Part shown: one piece after another, positions 1 to 12,244 of the stretch
Layout of the letters: each line of letters begins with the position of its first letter
Numbering within the stretch: the stretch's first letter is position 1
From: Ricinus communis
Taxonomy: Eukaryota; Streptophyta; Magnoliopsida; Malpighiales; Euphorbiaceae
NCBI RefSeq assembly: GCF_019578655.1
Contig: NC_063263.1
Coordinates: forward strand, 22,381,001 to 22,445,000
DNA: 64,000 nucleotides
Reading direction: 5' to 3'
The notes under the pieces: generated by a model
Databases searched by the model: none
The model's input: the letters and a program-made list of their open reading frames with translations, nothing else
What the model was told of the DNA's origin: nothing
Made by a program: the position numbers and the translations under genes

Positions 1-108
1 AAATCACGGTTTCCGGCCGCTTGATCAGCGGATATTAAAATTTCTGCTGTGACACCAATTATATCAAAGTAAAGATAGAAACTCTGAAGAAGTAATACTA
101 CCATCCTC

Positions 109-3019
109 CTATAAGTCCGCAAAAAAGCTACTTGTACTGCTATTAGGTTGCCCATTTCTTCTCTTGCTCCCTGCAATTATTAGGAACATTACCAAATGCA
201 GCAGAAACTTAAATTACATTTCAACATTTGGTGTTTTATCTATCTATACCATATATAAAATTATGGACAGAGCGATGACCAAATTTACATGAAAGCATTT
301 CAAATCATTTCTTTTACCTTTACATGGATTGCTAAAAAATTAAACCTCTCAGACTGAAACAGTAAGCCATTAGAATTATTAGTATCCGACATGTAATTTT
401 ATATAAATACTCCACAAGCAGTGCTCATGTGTAAAATTGATGTCACCCATCATGATTGGAATGATTGATCTCATTCCATGAATACCTAATCTTACATACA
501 ATCCTAATCCAACAGATAACACTTCAATTTTTTTTTCCGATCTTTCTGCTACTGATCTTTCTCACGGATCTGTTTTCTTTTTTCCAATTCTAGTAGGACT
601 CTGTGAAGATCTAGTATTGCTTTAAAAAAACGCATCAACTATAGGATAAGATGGTTAAATTATAATTCTTACACCCCTCACTTACTCATAAATGTATCAT
701 TGATATTTCATATAGAAATGTAACCCGATTATCTTTCCCATAAAGATTTATCCATAATGACAAATGCAAAGTTGTTCTTGAGGTGACCAAATGTGGCTTA
801 GCCAATCTTGTTGTCAGGGCATCAAGAGTTAAAATTTGTTCTCATATGATTTTAACCTAGGATTGTATTTACAAATAAAGTTACTAACTCTACTGAAATG
901 AGACTGGATACTGAAAACTTTATTTTCACCTAGTAGGGCCAATGGAATTTAATATTGGGTTAATTGCTATAAAAAATCTTGTACTTTGCATTTGTTATTA
1001 AATCTAGTATGCAGTTTTTATGTTTTTAATTTCAGTTCCATATTTTAACTGTTGATTTCAATTTAGCCTTCAGTAAAATTATCCACCAAATTTACTGACG
1101 TGGCTTGAACTCCAGCCATAACAAAAAAGAGTTGAGTCAACATTAGAGTTGTTGACTCATTCCATTACAAAAATAGTACTGCTTAAGCACAAAAAATTAA
1201 TAGTCTTCTTGTCTTAACTTTGGAGTGTTACTAATCTTATGTGTTTAAACGACAGAATTTTAGTAATGGGATATTGAAATTGAAAATTTAAAAACTACAT
1301 GCTAGATTTGATAACAATTCAAAGACATTACTTTTTTGGCAACTAAGCCTCTTAAATATTTATGCATCCATTTATCAATTGTAAATTGTATATATGAGGT
1401 TTCATTCGCTAGTTTATTAACATTGAGAAGCAAGTACGTAAAAAGCTAGTGACTTGTAAGAAAACTGAATGGCATGCATTAAACCAACAAATGACACGTA
1501 CAAGAAAATATATGTCTAAAGAGGCTTAAAAAGATGAATATGCAGCTAGAAACAAAGCTGCGAGTAATATATGAAGATCATAATAGTACTAAACCTTTCT
1601 TTTCAAGATAAAGAAAAAAGAGTCGATGGAAAAAATCATCTCAACATATTCAATTGTCCTCAAATCCTACAAGTCAGCACAAGAAGTTTTCTCCTATGAG
1701 AAGTCACAACAGAATTCATCTTTAAAGTCAGACGTGACATCCATTGGCATTCAAGTATATGAAAGGTACATTTATGTATATCCTTATAAAAGGAAACCTT
1801 GTCAAGTGCTAATTAGCCAGCAGGCAGAATACCATCATTGGCATTAGGTATTCTGTCAGTCATGTAGCTATTCTGTCAGTCATGTTTGCTTTAAAGACTC
1901 AAAAGACATAGGAAATCTGATAAGCTATTTCCAGGAAATGATTTGGTTTATCCAATTCTTTCTAACAATTACAATTTTCTCAATTACCAAATAAAATGGA
2001 TTGACGTTGAGTGATTGAATTAATATTTAAAGAGAGCAACACTCTGGCTGCACCATTATGCAATTTAAGTTTAGGTTACCCAAGAGTATTCTTAAAATTC
2101 ACAAACCATGATCATCTATAAGTCTCAGATAATCCAGAAGATAGTTGTTTTTCAAATGAACTGAAAGAAAAAGGAGCACATTTAGTGTACCTCTTTTAGA
2201 TTTTGGAGGATTAACATCAACATCAACATCAACATCCATGCCATCACTATCACTGTCATTCACAACATCTTGGTCCTTTTGAGTATCTCCAGAATTTTGC
2301 AATAAATCATCTAAATCCCAAAGCTGAATCATTGTACACAGAGGTTGAGTCAGAACACTTGAGAAAAAATGCAACTTGAACAAATGTAAATGGATGTGGG
2401 TGTTCTCATGCACCTTCAACATTTGGTCATGCGATATACTGCCGAGAAATTTTCTGTCATGAGAAAAAGCTACAAAGAACAAAACTACTTCTCAAACAAG
2501 CTTGTTATGATAAGAAACAATAATCAGATAAAGAAGAAAATAATACAGATACGAAAAGTCACTGATTTGAACATTATTATATAGATAGATGCTGTGTAGC
2601 ACTGACTGGCACAATGCCAAAATCAAGAGGTGAGAATCAATCATAGTATAAGAACTGAAACTCAGATTAGATCAATCATGTTACAGGCAAATACAGCTTA
2701 TGTAAAGTTCCTCATAAGGGATATATAGTACCAAGGCGCTCAATGGGATATTCTGAATGCTCAGCAAGTGGTTGGATGATTCTGTTGGGTAAAATGCCTA
2801 CCAGACTGAGCATATTAAAATAAAATAAAGTCAGAAAAGAGAAGTAATAAAAGAAGTATGATGCAATTCAAGTGTGAGAATGCCCTTATGTGCAACATTC
2901 TCACCTGATGAGTCCATTCTCAGATCCAGTAATGACTCTATCTTCATCAAGCTATAAGAAAAAGTTTTACATGTTTCTGTAAAACAAATCCTGCATGGCT
3001 AAAACAAAGAAGGCTAACA

Positions 3020-3051
<32 letters not shown>

Positions 3052-5393
3052 CATATATGAAATTTACTCACCTTCAACAAAGCATCAACAGAATTTGGAG
3101 AGAGACCAACAAAGCGATCACTGGAAATCAAAAGAATATTTTAGGACATTTTAGTAAGCAAGAAATCAACAAGCATATATTGAGAGAGAAATTTCAACTG
3201 AAACTCTTTACTACATGGAAACAAATTGTTTCCAAAAGTCCTTTTTAAGTTTTTAGTTTCATACTTGTTCCAAAAAATACCTGCAATCCTTGAAAAACCC
3301 CCATGAATACAATAACAGCGTTCCATTTTGTGATCCACAAATAACTTTGCGACCATTCTGGCCACAAAAACTTACAGGTCAGAAAACAAGAAATACCATA
3401 GCTATCAATGAAAATTATCCTTTGGCCATTTCTCTTTAGAATGACTTTCACAATTAAAATTCGCTGTTGCAGGTAAAATCAGCATCGGAATAAAACATAG
3501 AAGATGGCTACTTAGTCACCATTTCCCTGTGCACAAGAGTGAATAACTCTTGTGGAGTGAGAATTTTCTTAACCCTTTTGTAATGTATCTTCATCCTTTC
3601 TTCCCTGATATGTACATCTTATTCACCAAATACATGACCACCTACATATCTGCTTTCAACATTACCTTCATAATAGCAACAGACAGTAGCTCTTCTTCAG
3701 AAAATTCAGATCGAGTTTGCACCTATAAAAAACATAGAACAAACTAAACCATAATAAGAAATTTGCAAATTCTCCCCCAACATATCCTTTGATTATAAAA
3801 AAGCACCTTACTTTATTACTTCGAAGGTTGCAAACAGAAAGAGTCCCATCTCCGCTAAAAAATGCAAAAGGGAACTTCTTGAGTTTTACCTCAAATTACA
3901 ATATTGGAAAGGAGGAAAAAAATAAAAAGGAAGAGAATAAATCCCATATATAAGAGAAAATTGCAAATCCACTTGTATACTTATGGTGAAATAATTCATC
4001 AACAAGTCTTTTCAAAGACGAAACAGAAAGTGGTAGCATGGGAGATTGAAATAACATTGAAGAGTATATTTAACTGAAAGACTAGCAACATCACAGAAGG
4101 CTTCCAAAAAGTATTTCCAAATCCATATATAACATATAAAGGGAATAACAGATTGTCAATAAAATCAGGCCAAAGGGCCAAATAATTCAGTTTTGAATAC
4201 AGTTAACTATTGGGGTGATAACCAAAATCACATACATCAGGGGATTGACAGACTCTAAATATACTTCAGGGGCAACATTGAGTATCAAGGATTGACTTTA
4301 TGGGCTAATTTGGCCCTCCAGTCTCAAAATAGCATCTGTTATTATAATGATAATCCCAAATTGCCTAAGCATCTTAAAGGCAAAAACATACATGTACATT
4401 AGTAGCATTAAAAGGGATATAAACTAGTTGCACCATTGAATACCTTGTTCCTAGGAGTTTCATAGAATCGGATGCAAAAGTCATATCTGAAACATAGTCT
4501 TCATGGGCACTGAAGGTATTACAACAAGAACGTTGCCTGGTATCCCACACCTACAATGAAGAAAAGATAGTTCCAAGAATTGAGGTTACATGACAATAAT
4601 TGCATAAGCTTAAAAGGGAGAGAGGATTTGTAAGAAACAAATCATGAAAAGAAATAAAATACAGCAACCTTAATACACCCTTGATCATCCCCGGTAGCAA
4701 TGGTTGACTCTGTGAGATTGATCAAACTAAAAATGGCATCCCTGCAAAAGAGCACATTACAATACAAGAATAAAAGAGCAAAATGCAAGCTTAAGATATG
4801 AGAAATATAGGCATACTCATGAGCACTCTCAACACGACCAATTGGTGAACCAGTTTCTACATCAGTTGCCAGAATAGAGCGATCACTTGAAGCAGACAAC
4901 AAAGCTGAACCATCACGCACAGAGTTAGAAATTTCAACCACCATGTCTTTTAAAAGAAAATAATAAATTGAATAAAAGAAATAAATAAAGCCACAAATTA
5001 AACAAAAGTGCGATACCCTGGCCACCGTTGATGAACCGAACAGCTCTACATGAGTCACTATGTGCTTGAACTTCCAACAATCTTCAACAAACATTACCAA
5101 TTATGTACAATTCGATTAAACTGGGTAATCGGGAAAAACAGGAACATATGTTCAGATGAATAAAATGTACCGTTGAGGGGAGGAATCGGAACTGTATCGA
5201 TAGCTGTACAAAGAATAAAAAGAAAACTAAGATCAATATTAAGCATAAGGATAAGTAACTCATAAGAAGAGAGTAACAATAAGAAAATATAGACTAACAG
5301 ATGAAGGTGGCCAGTAATGAGAGCAGCAGCCACCATTTGATCCTGAGGATGGAAATCCATGCCAAACGGAATCTTCCCTAAATCTATCTCCAT
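109..5393 (-). CDS. WDR55: WDR55-like WD40-repeat protein, complete, 15 exons
   Basis: I rebuilt this gene by hand from GT-AG splice sites. The exons, in order, are 5299-5393, 5171-5203, 5017-5081, 4817-4904, 4669-4741, 4444-4550, 3812-3854, 3666-3722, 3281-3357, 3072-3120, 2905-2951, 2732-2805, 2414-2469, 2191-2323 and 109-170. They total 1059 nt and encode 352 aa; every junction keeps frame. The protein starts MEIDLGKIPFGMDFHP and ends FFADL, as in plant WDR55 (about 353 aa in Arabidopsis). WD40 repeats fill residues 1 to about 290, including a VWDTRQRS stretch that fits the WDxR (DWD) motif of DDB1-binding proteins. An acidic DSDSDGMDVDVDVDV segment and a basic tail follow. Family knowledge: plant WDR55 associates with DDB1 of CUL4 ubiquitin ligases and is needed for gametophyte and embryo development. 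An in-frame upstream ATG at 5525 was rejected because homologues start at MEIDLG. Intron 14 (171-2190) is long for this gene. Confidence 0.95.
957..1351. mobile_element. MULE-type MITE in the last WDR55 intron
   Basis: The first 95 or so bases resemble the reverse complement of the last 95 (shared stretches around TTGTTATTAAATCTAG and its partner near 1285-1310), giving long imperfect terminal inverted repeats. Flanking 9-mers TTTAATATT (948-956) and TTAAATATT (1352-1360) match at 8 of 9 positions, the duplication length expected for Mutator-like elements. At 395 bp it has no coding capacity. It lies inside intron 14 of WDR55 and helps explain that intron's length. The outermost 2-3 bases of the ends are uncertain. 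Confidence 0.6.
3021..3044. repeat. GT dinucleotide microsatellite
   Basis: Twelve GT units followed by an alternating TA stretch, within the WDR55 intron between exons 10 and 11. A likely length-variable marker. Confidence 0.95.
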
Positions 5394-5526
5394 CTTTCTC
5401 CTTCTTCTTATGTAACTCTTTTCTTCTTCACTGATATCGAGTGTTAGTTTTAAGCAAATGCATTCATATTCCCATACGGGTGAAAATGTGCCGAAACGAG
5501 CTGAACTTTTTAATGTTCTGCTCAAT

Positions 5527-7125
5527 TAATTTTAATATTTTAGAGCTCGAGCTCGATCGTCATTAGCTCGGCATTTTCATATAAACAAGCTAAACTCAAG
5601 CTCAGCTTGTATACAAGCTCAAAATTAAGCTTGTAAGCTTGAGCTCAACAACTATCCATAAATCATACAGTTATATACAAGCTCAAAATAAAGCTTGTAA
5701 GCTTGAGCTCAACAACTATCCATAAATCATACAGTTATAAACAAATTACATCCAAATGCAACATATGTATTTAAATCCTAAAAGACTAAGTAATTAAACC
5801 AAGTTCTTGATTAAGAATGAGATTTTAACAAACTCCAAAGCAGCAATTTACAAACAACAAACTCTATAGATTTATCTATATTGATATTGACATAGAATTT
5901 CCAAGTTAGGAAGATTCCTATAACAACAAGTAACAACACAAGTGATATAAGGCATCCTACAATGATCTGAAACTTTTGAAAAGTTGAACTTTTACTTGCA
6001 TCATTAACATATTCTAAACTCCTTAATGTCCTCAATTAGATTTGACATGCTGTCAAAATAAAATATATTCTAAAATGAGTGTTTTTGAGCAATCAACAAA
6101 GTTACAATAATCTGCAACTGCAAATAATATCAATAAAATTTAATTAATAAATTTCCATGATGATCAGTACATCCTACATATCTCATTACAAAAGGCAATA
6201 AGGAAACGAGTCAAGGTCATGCACGGTCTCAATTAAAAGATTTGACAGGGAAACAATTAAATTATATAGGTTTAGGCAGATTTAGGATTGAACCACCAAA
6301 TTATGCCATGCAGGTCCAAAGTGTAAGAAAACCACATGCAGACAGAGAGAAAATTCCAAGAAGAAATAATAGTACAATCAACTTCAAATTCAGAAATAAA
6401 AATTAAAGAGAGTGGTCGTACAAAATTAACCTCAAAGATAAAATAATAAGAAAAAAGGAATTTAAACATATGATAATAACCCAATTCGATACAAAATACA
6501 AAAACCTCATTTCTGCTACTAGAGAATGTAGGGCATCCAAACATGCTGAGCCAAACCGAGCTTTTCAATGCTCAGGCTCAGCTCATGAAAAATTAACTTA
6601 TATTTTAGAGCTCAAGCTCAACTCATTTCAAAATTAAGATGTTCAAGCTCAGTTCGAGTTCAGCTCATAATTAGCTTGATACCACATATAAATGAGCTAA
6701 ACTCGAGCTCGGCTCATTATCAATATTTTATATAAACGAGTTAAACTCAAACTCTGCTCGAATTCAAGCTCGTTAAGCATGCTCAAATTCGGCTCATAAA
6801 CAAGCTCGTTAAGCAAGCTCAAGCTAATTAAATATGTAGTTGTAAATCTTACAATTGTAAATAAATTATACAAAAAGCAAAATATGCATCTGAATTCCAA
6901 AACCTAAATAATTAAACCAAGTTCTTGATAATAAAAAGATTCAACATACTCTATAGTAGCAAATTAGGAAACAACATTAACAGTAGCAAATTAGAATACA
7001 GCAAGCTCCATAATAATTAAACCAAGTGATATAAGGCAACTTGCAATAATCTGAAACTTCTGAATAATCAAACTTTTACTTGCACCATTAATGTATTCTA
7101 AACTCCTTAATTGTCCTGTAAAAAT
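5527..7125. repeat. Duplicated segment rich in AGCTCGAGCTC motifs
   Basis: This is the upstream flank of WDR55. Two diverged direct copies about 1.1 kb apart can be followed. Each begins with a block of AGCTCGAGCTCG-like motifs (5540-5720 and 6590-6830), then shares AATTAAACCAAGTTCTTGAT (5792 and 6909), then AAGTGATATAAGGCA followed by a stretch ending TATTCTAAACTCCTTAAT (5939-6030 and 7025-7115). The first copy also holds a short tandem duplication of about 55-60 bp (5630-5740). Arrays of this GAGCTCGAGCTC type are common as subterminal repeats in plant DNA transposons, so a decayed nonautonomous element that duplicated is likely. No transposase or clear terminal inverted repeat was found, and no gene is seen here. 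Confidence 0.65.
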
Positions 7126-7232
7126 AGGGGGAAAAGAAAAGAAAAAAGATAGGGGATAGAAACACTATACTATCATAGTCAACTAAACTGAATCGTTTAT
7201 CCTATTTAAAAAATCATCTTACCTTGGGCTTA

Positions 7233-7303
7233 GGCGAAGAGGGGGAATCGAACCCACATCTTCTCTTTAGCAAAGAGAAATTTTACCATTCGACTATATT
7301 TGC
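7233..7303 (-). pseudogene. Plastid-derived tRNA-Gly(GCC) pseudogene
   Basis: Read on the minus strand, the 71 bases align with chloroplast trnG-GCC: ATAGTCGAATGGTAAAATTT in the D-arm region and GGGTTCGATTCC in the T arm. Differences mark it as dead. The acceptor stem GCAAATA has at least two mismatches against its partner, the T stem is damaged, and the anticodon has become GCU (serine type) instead of GCC. There is no serine-type long variable arm. It is best read as a nuclear copy of plastid DNA (NUPT). How far plastid sequence extends on either side is unclear. Confidence 0.85.
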
Positions 7304-8990
7304 ATTTTATGTCGTTCTTGATACACAATATCTAGATCATATTTGTGAACAGCTATGCTCGATATTCCAGGGCGATTATTATAACTATTATTATACTATT
7401 ATAATAATACTATAATATAATAGTATTAGTAAATTAGTAAATTTAAAGAATAAATGTAAAGATGCAAATACTATATAGAGTTTGAGTTTACATAGCACCT
7501 CTTTCTCTCTTCATCAAATTAAATAAAGGCATTATTATATATGAATAACCAATTTGTAAAGGGTTGAATTGAGGAGATGTAAATCTATTATGACTGCGAG
7601 ATAAGGATCGTGTCATGGGGCGATTGATCGGAAAACCCTGTAAGGCTTTTCCTTTGTTCTTACTCCTTGTTCGACCTATTATGTTTGAATTACTCAGGCT
7701 CGTTAGAAGGTAGCTTGAAACCTTAGGTTTGTAGAAAATTCCACTTGTTTTCCTTTTATTTCTTACGTCCTTTAAATAGGACTAGCTTATTACACAGAAG
7801 TAGGAAAGTTACATAGAAATAGGAAAGCTATAATTTAGTCCTATGAAAACTTCCTAATTATAAGTTCTTCTAATCTAGGAAACCTTTATAATTGACTCTT
7901 ATAAGAACTTCCTAACTATAAGTTCTTAAAATCTAGGAAGCCTATTTAGAATGGGATTCTGTATCCTATATATCAATTACCATCCTTGGCAGCCTTTGAC
8001 TTGCATAACAAAATTATTGTTGGGTCATGAAAAGAAAAAAAAATAAAAGAGAAGATGGAACTGATAATAATTGAAGGAAATTATTACTAGAAATGGCGAC
8101 AATGGGTACTCATGGTTTCACTTTCAGGCATTTGGCAACTGTTCCAAAAGCAAATTTTGTGTTCACCAATGAAGGGGTGCTACAATTGTACGATCTCATT
8201 TTCTTTTCTTCTTTTTTTTAAAAAAAAAAAAAGGAAGAAACTAAAGAATAAGAAAAGCTGAAACTTGTAAACTAAATCAGCAACCACTAAAACATACAAG
8301 TCACATAGTGAAACAAAACAAAAAAGAAAAATAAGAGAAAAGATCAGCAATTCATCCAAAACCATGATTAATTTCAATTTTTCAAACAAACATAAGGTAA
8401 AACTAGTACTCAGATTCTTCTGAGAAAACAAGCAGGCAGCAATTTGATGATTTTCCCAGGACTTGGGTTCAGATTTCAAAGTGTAAATATTACTGGAATT
8501 GCAGAATGTTATCATTTTTGTAATGTCTTAACAACAAAGTAATGGTAAATAGCAAGATCATAAATATGAGCATGACATACAACCTGAATTTCACAAAATA
8601 GACAATCAAATGGAGCAGTTGAAAAAAGAATGGAGATTCTATAATTCCTTGCAGCAAGAAAGATGAAGAGAGAAAGAGGTGCTATGTGGATTGAATGTGT
8701 AACAATAAGACAGATGGAACCTCTCTTATCAGCACCTCAATAACAGCAAAAGTAACCAACTTAGTAAATCAACCACAGGACATGCATTTTTAATTTACTA
8801 AGTATCCTTAATTAACACAATAATAACAGTAGCACAATCAACAATAGTTCAACGTGAACTGTACAAGCATATTAGAGAGAACAATATGTGCAAAAACACA
8901 AAAAAAAAAAAAAAAAAAAAAACAGAAAGAAAAAACGCAAAAAAGAAAAAAAAAACAAATGCAAAGAACCCGAAGAGAGAAAGAGCTGCT
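7304..8990. other. Unassigned non-coding stretch with internal repeats
   Basis: No convincing gene. At 7790-7950 there is an imperfect tandem duplication of about 65-70 bp (units containing AACTTCCTAA and ATAAGTTCTT). A short plus-strand reading frame starts at 8093 (MATMGTHGFTF...) and runs about 40 codons; I do not recognise it. A homopolymer A tract lies at 8899-8922. The sequence around 7600-8020 has the texture of a degraded LTR, but matching ends and target duplications were not found. Confidence 0.4.
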
Positions 8991-8994
8991 TACC

Positions 8995-9200
8995 TGTGTC
9001 AATAACTCGCCAAAGAAAATGACGGCTGAAGGAGGAGGGGACCGGGGTGAGGAGGAGGGCGGCTGAGTCTTGACAGAGAATGGAGGAGGAGGCAGCAGAG
9101 TCGTGACAGAAAATGGAGGAGGACGGCTGGAAACGTGACAGAATTTGATGGAGGAGGAGGGCGGCGACTCAAGAAATTGGGTTAGACAAATAGGGCTTTT
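8995..9200 (-). other. GC-rich minisatellite; possible 5' exon of an unidentified transcript
   Basis: About 3.5 copies of a 33-bp unit (GAGGAGGAGGGCGGCTGAGT-like, then TGACAGAaAATG) occupy 9047-9170. On the minus strand this C/T-rich stretch ends in a strong donor-like site, GACACAG|GTAAGC (junction at about 8994), followed by a T-rich tract. It resembles a plant 5' UTR or first exon on the minus strand. I found no coding exons downstream of it, so a non-coding transcript or a relic is equally possible. Confidence 0.3.
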
Positions 9201-12200
9201 GTAATTTAGAATGTAATAGTTTTTGGTCTCCTTGCAGCTGAAATATTAGTAATTTGAATGTTATTATTTATTTAATAAAAAATTAGATTTTTTATTTTAA
9301 ATTTTTTTGATAATTAGTATATAGATTAGATGTTGATTTATATAAGACTTTATATTATTATATATTTTATTTAAACTAAGCGTTATATGACCGTTATTAT
9401 TATTTTGATTATAAAATTAAATTAATAAATATAATTTAATAAAAAATTTAACATTTAATAATATAATATAATTTAAAAAATTTAATATTTAATATTATTT
9501 TGTAAAATAAAAAATAGTAATAAATTATCTTTAAATGTTTTTTCTAAATTTTAAAATTTTATTAATATAATAATATAAAAATTATTTATTAATTAATTTT
9601 AATATTATAAATTAACATATCAATATAATTTATTAATCAATAAATTAATAGGGAAAAAACTATAAAATTACAAATAAACTTGAATTTTATATGTTGAAAG
9701 TGGTACATATATCAAACTAAAAATTAGATTAGATGTGTTAAAAATCAAGCATAAATGTTAAGAAAAATTTATATATATTTAAATTTTTAATTTCATAAAT
9801 AAAAATATAATTTCACCACTTAAATATAATTATTTTTATAAAATTAAAATAATTTTAAAATAGACTCAAAACTCATTCAACTCTCGAAAAGATAAAACAT
9901 TCTATGGTAAATAAATTCATTGACTTTAATCTGAGATAGAGTATCTCAGTTGGATGGAGCATAGATTCCTTTTTTTAACTAGAGATATAATTCATATATA
10001 TTAATTGGAAGCATTGGCCTCATATATTCAAGAAATATATATCATACCATACCATACCATACCATAGTTTCTTTATTTATATTAATACTAAAAATTAAAA
10101 AATTTAGCACGCATAAATTATTATCTTAATGTGATATTATTATTTATTCTATATTTTTTTAAATAAGCATTTATTTTACATTATACTTAAATTAGGTAAA
10201 TTTCATTAAGAGATTAAATACATAATTAGGTGGATAGAATTAGAGTTTGGTATATTTAAAAAAGAAGAAGAAGAAGAATTAGGTACAATTAAGTACAATC
10301 AGGTTTAAATTGTAAATGCTTTAATCAATTTTATAAAAAAATATTACATAAAATACTGATTTTTTTAAATAATATTATTTATATAGAGAGATACTTTTCT
10401 TTTCAAATATACACAACTCATATATTTAAGAATACTGCAAACTTTCTTTCTTTCTTTTCTTTTACAAGATTGTATACAAGGAGGGTTTTCTTCTCTTTTT
10501 TCTTCTTAAGTCTTTTTCATCGAGATCTTATTTCATCAATTCTTTTTCGCTTCTCCACTTTTTTACAAAGAAAATTATCAACATTTTTAATAATTGGCGA
10601 CGTCACAATAATCACCAACACTTTTACTTCGGCGATGCTTGCTCTTTCCTCAACCGTCTTTCCTTCGACAAAGATAACCACCATCTCTCTCATGTCATAA
10701 ATTCTCTCAAAAATTTTAATTTTTATTATTTATTTATTTTTCTTTTCTCTTTCTGTATGATTTTCAGGTGGGTATTGAAGTGTTTTTATCCAAAAAGTTT
10801 TGGTTATATGATTCTTTAACTTTAATTTATTAAAATTGATTTATTGGTATTTGATTCAAATTTTATATTGTGTTATTATTAAGTAAAATGTGAATACAGG
10901 TGTTAATAAGCATAATAGTATTTTTGATGGCTTAAAGATGAATAAGATCGTAACTTACTTCTTCAAATTGTCTTATCTTCCATCTATTTGTTAATATGCT
11001 TGAACCATAAATTATATTTTCTAGTAGGAAAAGAATGTTAGTTAGCTTCATAGTAGATTTGATAGTGGGTTAATAATAACCTTTAATGTAAATAGTTTGT
11101 ATGAGTTTTACAAATGGGTGGATTTGTATGGATGAGTTTACGTGCTTTATCCTTTTAGTATTAAAATGTATAGAGAAACAGATGATTGTAACTGATATTT
11201 GAATACACAACTAAAGTATTTGATGATTTTTTTTTAACAATATTTTTTTTATAACTTTTGGTGATGATTTTAATGTGTATGGTGTTGATAGGTTTAATGT
11301 TATATTCAAAAAAGTATACATATATTATATATACACGAACAAATATCAAAATATGTAAATGGTAACTATTTTTTTCATACAATTTAAAAAAAAAAAGAAT
11401 TTTATTTGTAACTTTATTTCTTTTATATGCTAGAAATTTTTATGTGTTGTGATGTAGATATTATTGTGTCCTTTTCATTTTTTTTATTTAGAAGTATATA
11501 GTAAATAAGAAGAAGGAGAAAAATGCATTTATAGGACAATCAAATAAAGAATATGTAGATTATTATACAACTAGCAAAAAAATGAGATGACATAAAGTAT
11601 TAATTCAAGACTTGCTAACTAGTTATTCAATTTAATTTGACTTTTTTCTTGTAATGGTGGTCCATGTATGACAAGCAATAATATGACCATTTGAATTGGC
11701 TAATAAATTGTATTAAATGAGATTATATGTTTTGTACCGATGATATTTGATAATATGCTTATTCTAAGAAATTAGCAACACTTTTTGAATAGTGGCAAAC
11801 TTATATGTAAGCATATACCAATAAACTGAAAAACAGTTTGAGATATTATTTATATACTATATATATACTAAATATATATAAAACATATACCAATATATGT
11901 GAAATATATAATATTTACTGTAACTTTTTCTTGTATTTTTATAAAAATATGAATATAGGAAGTATCTTATATATATATATAATATATATTAAAATAAATT
12001 GAATGTACTCTATTATATTAAATGACCGGGATTATATCCCTTGCTACTAAAATAAATAAATTTCAGAATAAAATATGTTAAAAAAATTAAAATTTTGATT
12101 AGAAGTTACCTAATATATACCTAAAAGTTACCTAATAAAATAAGTGTAATGTATACTATTTCTTAAGAGTTCACCTTTTTATTTTTATAAATCTACAATC

Positions 12201-12244
12201 TATATGAATTAAAATAGTTACAGATACCAAATATATATTTAATG
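9201..12244. other. AT-rich intergenic region
   Basis: No gene supported. It contains a short CATAC pentamer run (10045-10065), a GAA run (about 10264-10276) and TATATA tracts. The part at 11880-12150 is a diverged copy of 16020-16245 (shared TTTACTGTAACTTTTGCTTGT-like and ATTATATCC.TTACTACT stretches), lying on the other side of the solo LTR. Confidence 0.6.

Noticed and set aside
5094..5525. WDR55 start at the upstream ATG (5525)
   Set aside because: Homologues begin MEIDLGKIPF, which is the ATG at 5393. The upstream residues are not conserved in character and part of the frame is intron.
7233..7303. A functional tRNA-Ser(GCU)
   Set aside because: The body is plastid glycine tRNA, the long variable arm of serine tRNAs is absent, and the acceptor stem is mismatched.
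7560..8040. A solo LTR (TGTCATGG... to ...GCATAACA)
   Set aside because: Candidate ends TG and CA exist, but the flanking five bases (GATCG and AAATT) do not match and no second copy is in the window.
10470..10700. Possible small gene in AT-rich spacer
   Set aside because: Low-complexity Phe/Ser/Leu-rich translation of a T-rich stretch, no domain, no splice context.
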